From: JAKVAV01 sp964635965
GTDB taxonomy: Bacteria; Bacteroidota; Bacteroidia; Flavobacteriales_D; Cryomorphaceae
Assembly: GCA_964635965.1 (NCBI GenBank)
Contig: CAZWQX010000089.1
Coordinates: forward strand, 1-15,625
Reading direction: 5' to 3'
DNA: 15,625 nt
The position numbers and the translations under genes are program-made. Under the pieces are notes generated by a model. That model searched no databases and had not been told where the DNA came from. It saw only the letters and a list, made by a program, of their open reading frames with translations. Below, piece after piece: positions 13,846 to 15,625 of the stretch (positions within the stretch are counted from its first letter, which is position 1; each line of letters begins with the position of its first letter).

Positions 13846-14966
13846 GAAACAGATTTAGAAGTTGAATTCGCAATATGAACGGATGCAGAAATCAAAATCA
13901 GGATAATTTCCAATATTGGTGCTAATATAACTAGGTCAGCCTGACCCAACCATTGAGATGACCGATTAAAAATAAAGATTTGAGCCAAAACCCTGATTAT
14001 CACTGTTGCTAAAACTAACTCAAACCATACTCCTGCCACTAGCAACGAAACGGCAGTTATCCAGAAGCACAAAAGTGACAAAGGTTGAAGTAAAAGAATG
14101 AACTTGTGCAGCTTCTTGTAGCGGTGACCCGTGGTCAGGTGCCGCCTCTTCTGACGCCAATAGGATTTCCAATCTTTCTCAGGCAAGCTTTCCACAATCG
14201 AATCCTTGTCCACACAGATCGCGGTATTCCGAGAATTGGCAATTTGATTGATCAGAAGATCATCGTCACCCGATTTCAAGGTGTAATGAGATTTAAACCC
14301 ACCCACGGCGAAGAAAGCAGATCGCGTGTACGAAAGATTCCGCCCAACACCCATGTAGGGCAATCCACAAAGAGATAATCCCATATAATTCATGGCGGTC
14401 ATCCAAGCATCAAATCGGATTAATCGATTGAGGAAGCCTTTTTCGCGACGATAGGGGCTGTATCCGAGAATGATAGATTCGTCGCTCTTTCTATTCTTCA
14501 TTAAACCAGAAATCCAACGACGAGAGTTGGGACGACAATCAGCATCGGTAAAAACGAGCCTCTCGTATTTAGCTCCTTTGACACCCAGCGTTACCGCAAA
14601 TTTCTTCCCTCCTTCAAAGTGATCGTTTTCATGAACATTGATTACACGCAAATTCGAATATTTCTCTCTGTAACCGTTTAGAATATCAATGGTATTATCA
14701 TATGAAGCGTCGTTAATCACGATTACCTCAAACTCGGGATAATCCTGTTCCAAGATTATCGGGAGATTGGAGAGAAGGTTTTCTTCTTCATTGCGGGCGG
14801 CAATAACGATGGAAACCGGTGATTCTTTTAGCTCGTCATTCTTGCCTTTAAAGAAGGCGAGTCGGCCATGAACCAACAAGAGATACGCCATTTGAACGAC
14901 GGCTGATAGCACGAAAAGTATCGCGGCAAAGCGGATTAAAACCTCTTGAGAGATCAGTAATTCCAT
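13833..14966 (-). CDS. Membrane-bound GT2 glycosyltransferase
   Basis: A 377-residue processive-type family 2 glycosyltransferase. One membrane helix at the N-terminus (about 10-33) is followed by the GT-A domain: SIVIAARNEEENL (52-64), EVIVINDASYDNT (80-92), donor and metal-binding TDAD (140-143), the SGDDDLL motif (232-238) holding the likely catalytic acid, and RQKRRH (271-276), matching the Q-x-x-R-W motif of membrane GT2 enzymes except that His replaces Trp. Three hydrophobic helices follow (about 288-312, 315-335, 345-366). Related enzymes build polysaccharides or glycolipids at the inner membrane; the product is unknown. The start ATG at 14966 has a purine-rich GCGGAG just before it. 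It is first in a unit with the sigma factor (13-base overlap) and rsmG, and divergent from tgt. Confidence 0.9.
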   Translation of the reverse strand: MELLISQEVLIRFAAILFVLSAVVQMAYLLLVHGRLAFFKGKNDELKESPVSIVIAARNEEENLLSNLPIILEQDYPEFEVIVINDASYDNTIDILNGYREKYSNLRVINVHENDHFEGGKKFAVTLGVKGAKYERLVFTDADCRPNSRRWISGLMKNRKSDESIILGYSPYRREKGFLNRLIRFDAWMTAMNYMGLSLCGLPYMGVGRNLSYTRSAFFAVGGFKSHYTLKSGDDDLLINQIANSRNTAICVDKDSIVESLPEKDWKSYWRQKRRHLTTGHRYKKLHKFILLLQPLSLLCFWITAVSLLVAGVWFELVLATVIIRVLAQIFIFNRSSQWLGQADLVILAPILEIILILISASVHIANSTSKSVSWKT

Positions 14967-15009
14967 ACTCCGCTAAAATAATTGATCGCCAGCCTAATTC
15001 TATTCATTG

Positions 15010-15017
15010 TATCTTTG
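15010..15017 (+). promoter_or_regulatory. Probable -7 element of the tgt promoter
   Basis: TATCTTTG matches TAnnTTTG perfectly and lies 37 bases before the TTG start of tgt, a normal leader length. The only TTG upstream (14982-14984) is 25 bases away, further than usual, so the -33 element is uncertain. Confidence 0.5.
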
Positions 15018-15054
15018 CAGGCCATCTATTTTTCAACAAAGTTTACCACAGATA

Positions 15055-15625
15055 TTGGAGTTTAGGTTAGAAGCAACAGATCCCAAATCAAACGCCAGAG
15101 CGGGAAAAATAGCTACGCATCACGGCGAAATTGAGACCCCCATTTTTATGCCTGTCGGCACGGCTTCGGCGGTAAAAGGTGTTCATCATCGTGAACTGGC
15201 TGACGATATTGAGGCACAAATAATTCTCGGTAACACCTATCATCTCTATCTCCGACCAGGTATAGAAACGATTGAAAAAGCCGGTGGTCTGCACAAATTC
15301 AACGGATGGAGCGGTCCTCAATTAACGGATAGCGGAGGGTATCAGGTGTATTCTCTCGCCAATAGCAGGAAGATTTCGGAAAGCGGGGTGAGTTTTACCT
15401 CACATATCGACGGAGATAAGCACTTCTTTACTCCTGAAAGAGCCATTGATATCCAGCGTACCATCGGTGCCGATATCATTATGGCTTTTGATGAATGCAC
15501 TCCTTATCCGTGTCCTTACGATTACGCTGAAAAAAGCATGCACCTGACTCATCGGTGGTTAAAGCGCTGCTGTGATCGCTTCGACAATACTCCTGACAAG
15601 TACGGATATAAGCAGACCTTCTTCC
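15055..15625 (+). CDS. tgt: Queuine tRNA-ribosyltransferase, N-terminal half
   Basis: Exchanges guanine-34 of tRNAs with GUN anticodons (Asp, Asn, His, Tyr) for the queuosine precursor preQ1. The visible 190 residues cover roughly half of the family length (about 375) and are cut by the window edge. Clear marks are ETPIFMPVGT (27-36), IILGNTYHLYLRPG (56-69), LTDSGGYQVYSL (90-101) with catalytic Asp92, the HIDGDKHFFTPE segment (117-128), and MAFDECTPYP (143-152). The N-terminus MEFRLEATDPKSNARAGKI fits the family only if translation begins at TTG 15055; no ATG exists before residue 32, inside a conserved strand. An in-frame TTG at 15007 would lie upstream of the likely transcription start. The zinc-binding cysteines of the C-terminal half are outside the window. 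Confidence 0.95.
   Translation, partial: MEFRLEATDPKSNARAGKIATHHGEIETPIFMPVGTASAVKGVHHRELADDIEAQIILGNTYHLYLRPGIETIEKAGGLHKFNGWSGPQLTDSGGYQVYSLANSRKISESGVSFTSHIDGDKHFFTPERAIDIQRTIGADIIMAFDECTPYPCPYDYAEKSMHLTHRWLKRCCDRFDNTPDKYGYKQTFF

Noticed and set aside
1..15625. CRISPR arrays, tRNA or rRNA genes, insertion sequences, phage or defence genes
   Set aside because: I found no regularly spaced direct repeats, cloverleaf-like sequences, transposase motifs or defence-type proteins; nearly all the DNA is explained by ordinary chromosomal genes.

Overview
The window looks like chromosomal DNA of a member of the Bacteroidota, most likely a Flavobacteriia-type marine lineage. The reasons are Bacteroidota-style promoter elements (TTTG, about 19 bases, TAnnTTTG), start codons mostly without a strong Shine-Dalgarno site, a DUF4834-type small membrane protein, a YfhO-like giant membrane protein beside two GT4 glycosyltransferases, and a carbamoyl-phosphate synthase large chain that lacks the C-terminal regulatory domain. 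The genus cannot be named from this sequence alone. Coding density is high and every gene has a recognisable fold or family except the partial secreted protein at the left edge.

Left part (1-9512, all on the minus strand, so transcribed right to left): carB (pyrimidine/arginine precursor synthesis), then a small DUF4834-like membrane protein, a 900-residue YfhO-like polytopic membrane protein, two GT4 glycosyltransferases, and the N-terminal 375 residues of a secreted repeat (propeller-like) protein that runs off the left edge. From the DUF4834-like gene to the second glycosyltransferase the genes are nearly abutting and are probably one transcription unit concerned with envelope glycan or lipid glycosylation. 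The secreted protein has its own well-formed promoter.

Middle (9513-12625): a 131-base divergent gap bounded by a perfect 10-base inverted repeat, an alpha/beta hydrolase on the plus strand, a perfect-stem bidirectional terminator, rpmH (ribosomal protein L34, minus strand, 52 aa), a divergent promoter region, and an MsbA-like ABC exporter half-transporter on the plus strand.

Right part (12622-15625): a tight minus-strand operon in transcription order of GT2 glycosyltransferase, ECF-type sigma factor and rsmG (16S rRNA m7G methyltransferase). rsmG converges on the ABC exporter, the two stop codons sharing a TTAA tetramer. Divergent from the glycosyltransferase is tgt (tRNA-guanine transglycosylase), cut by the right edge.

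I found no CRISPR array, tRNA, rRNA, insertion sequence, toxin-antitoxin pair or defence module, and no convincing previously undescribed multi-gene system. The most useful second looks are the missing CarB regulatory domain, the inverted repeat beside carB, a recurring pattern of -7 elements placed only 6-8 bases before start codons (predicted leaderless mRNAs), and several starts that are not ATG.
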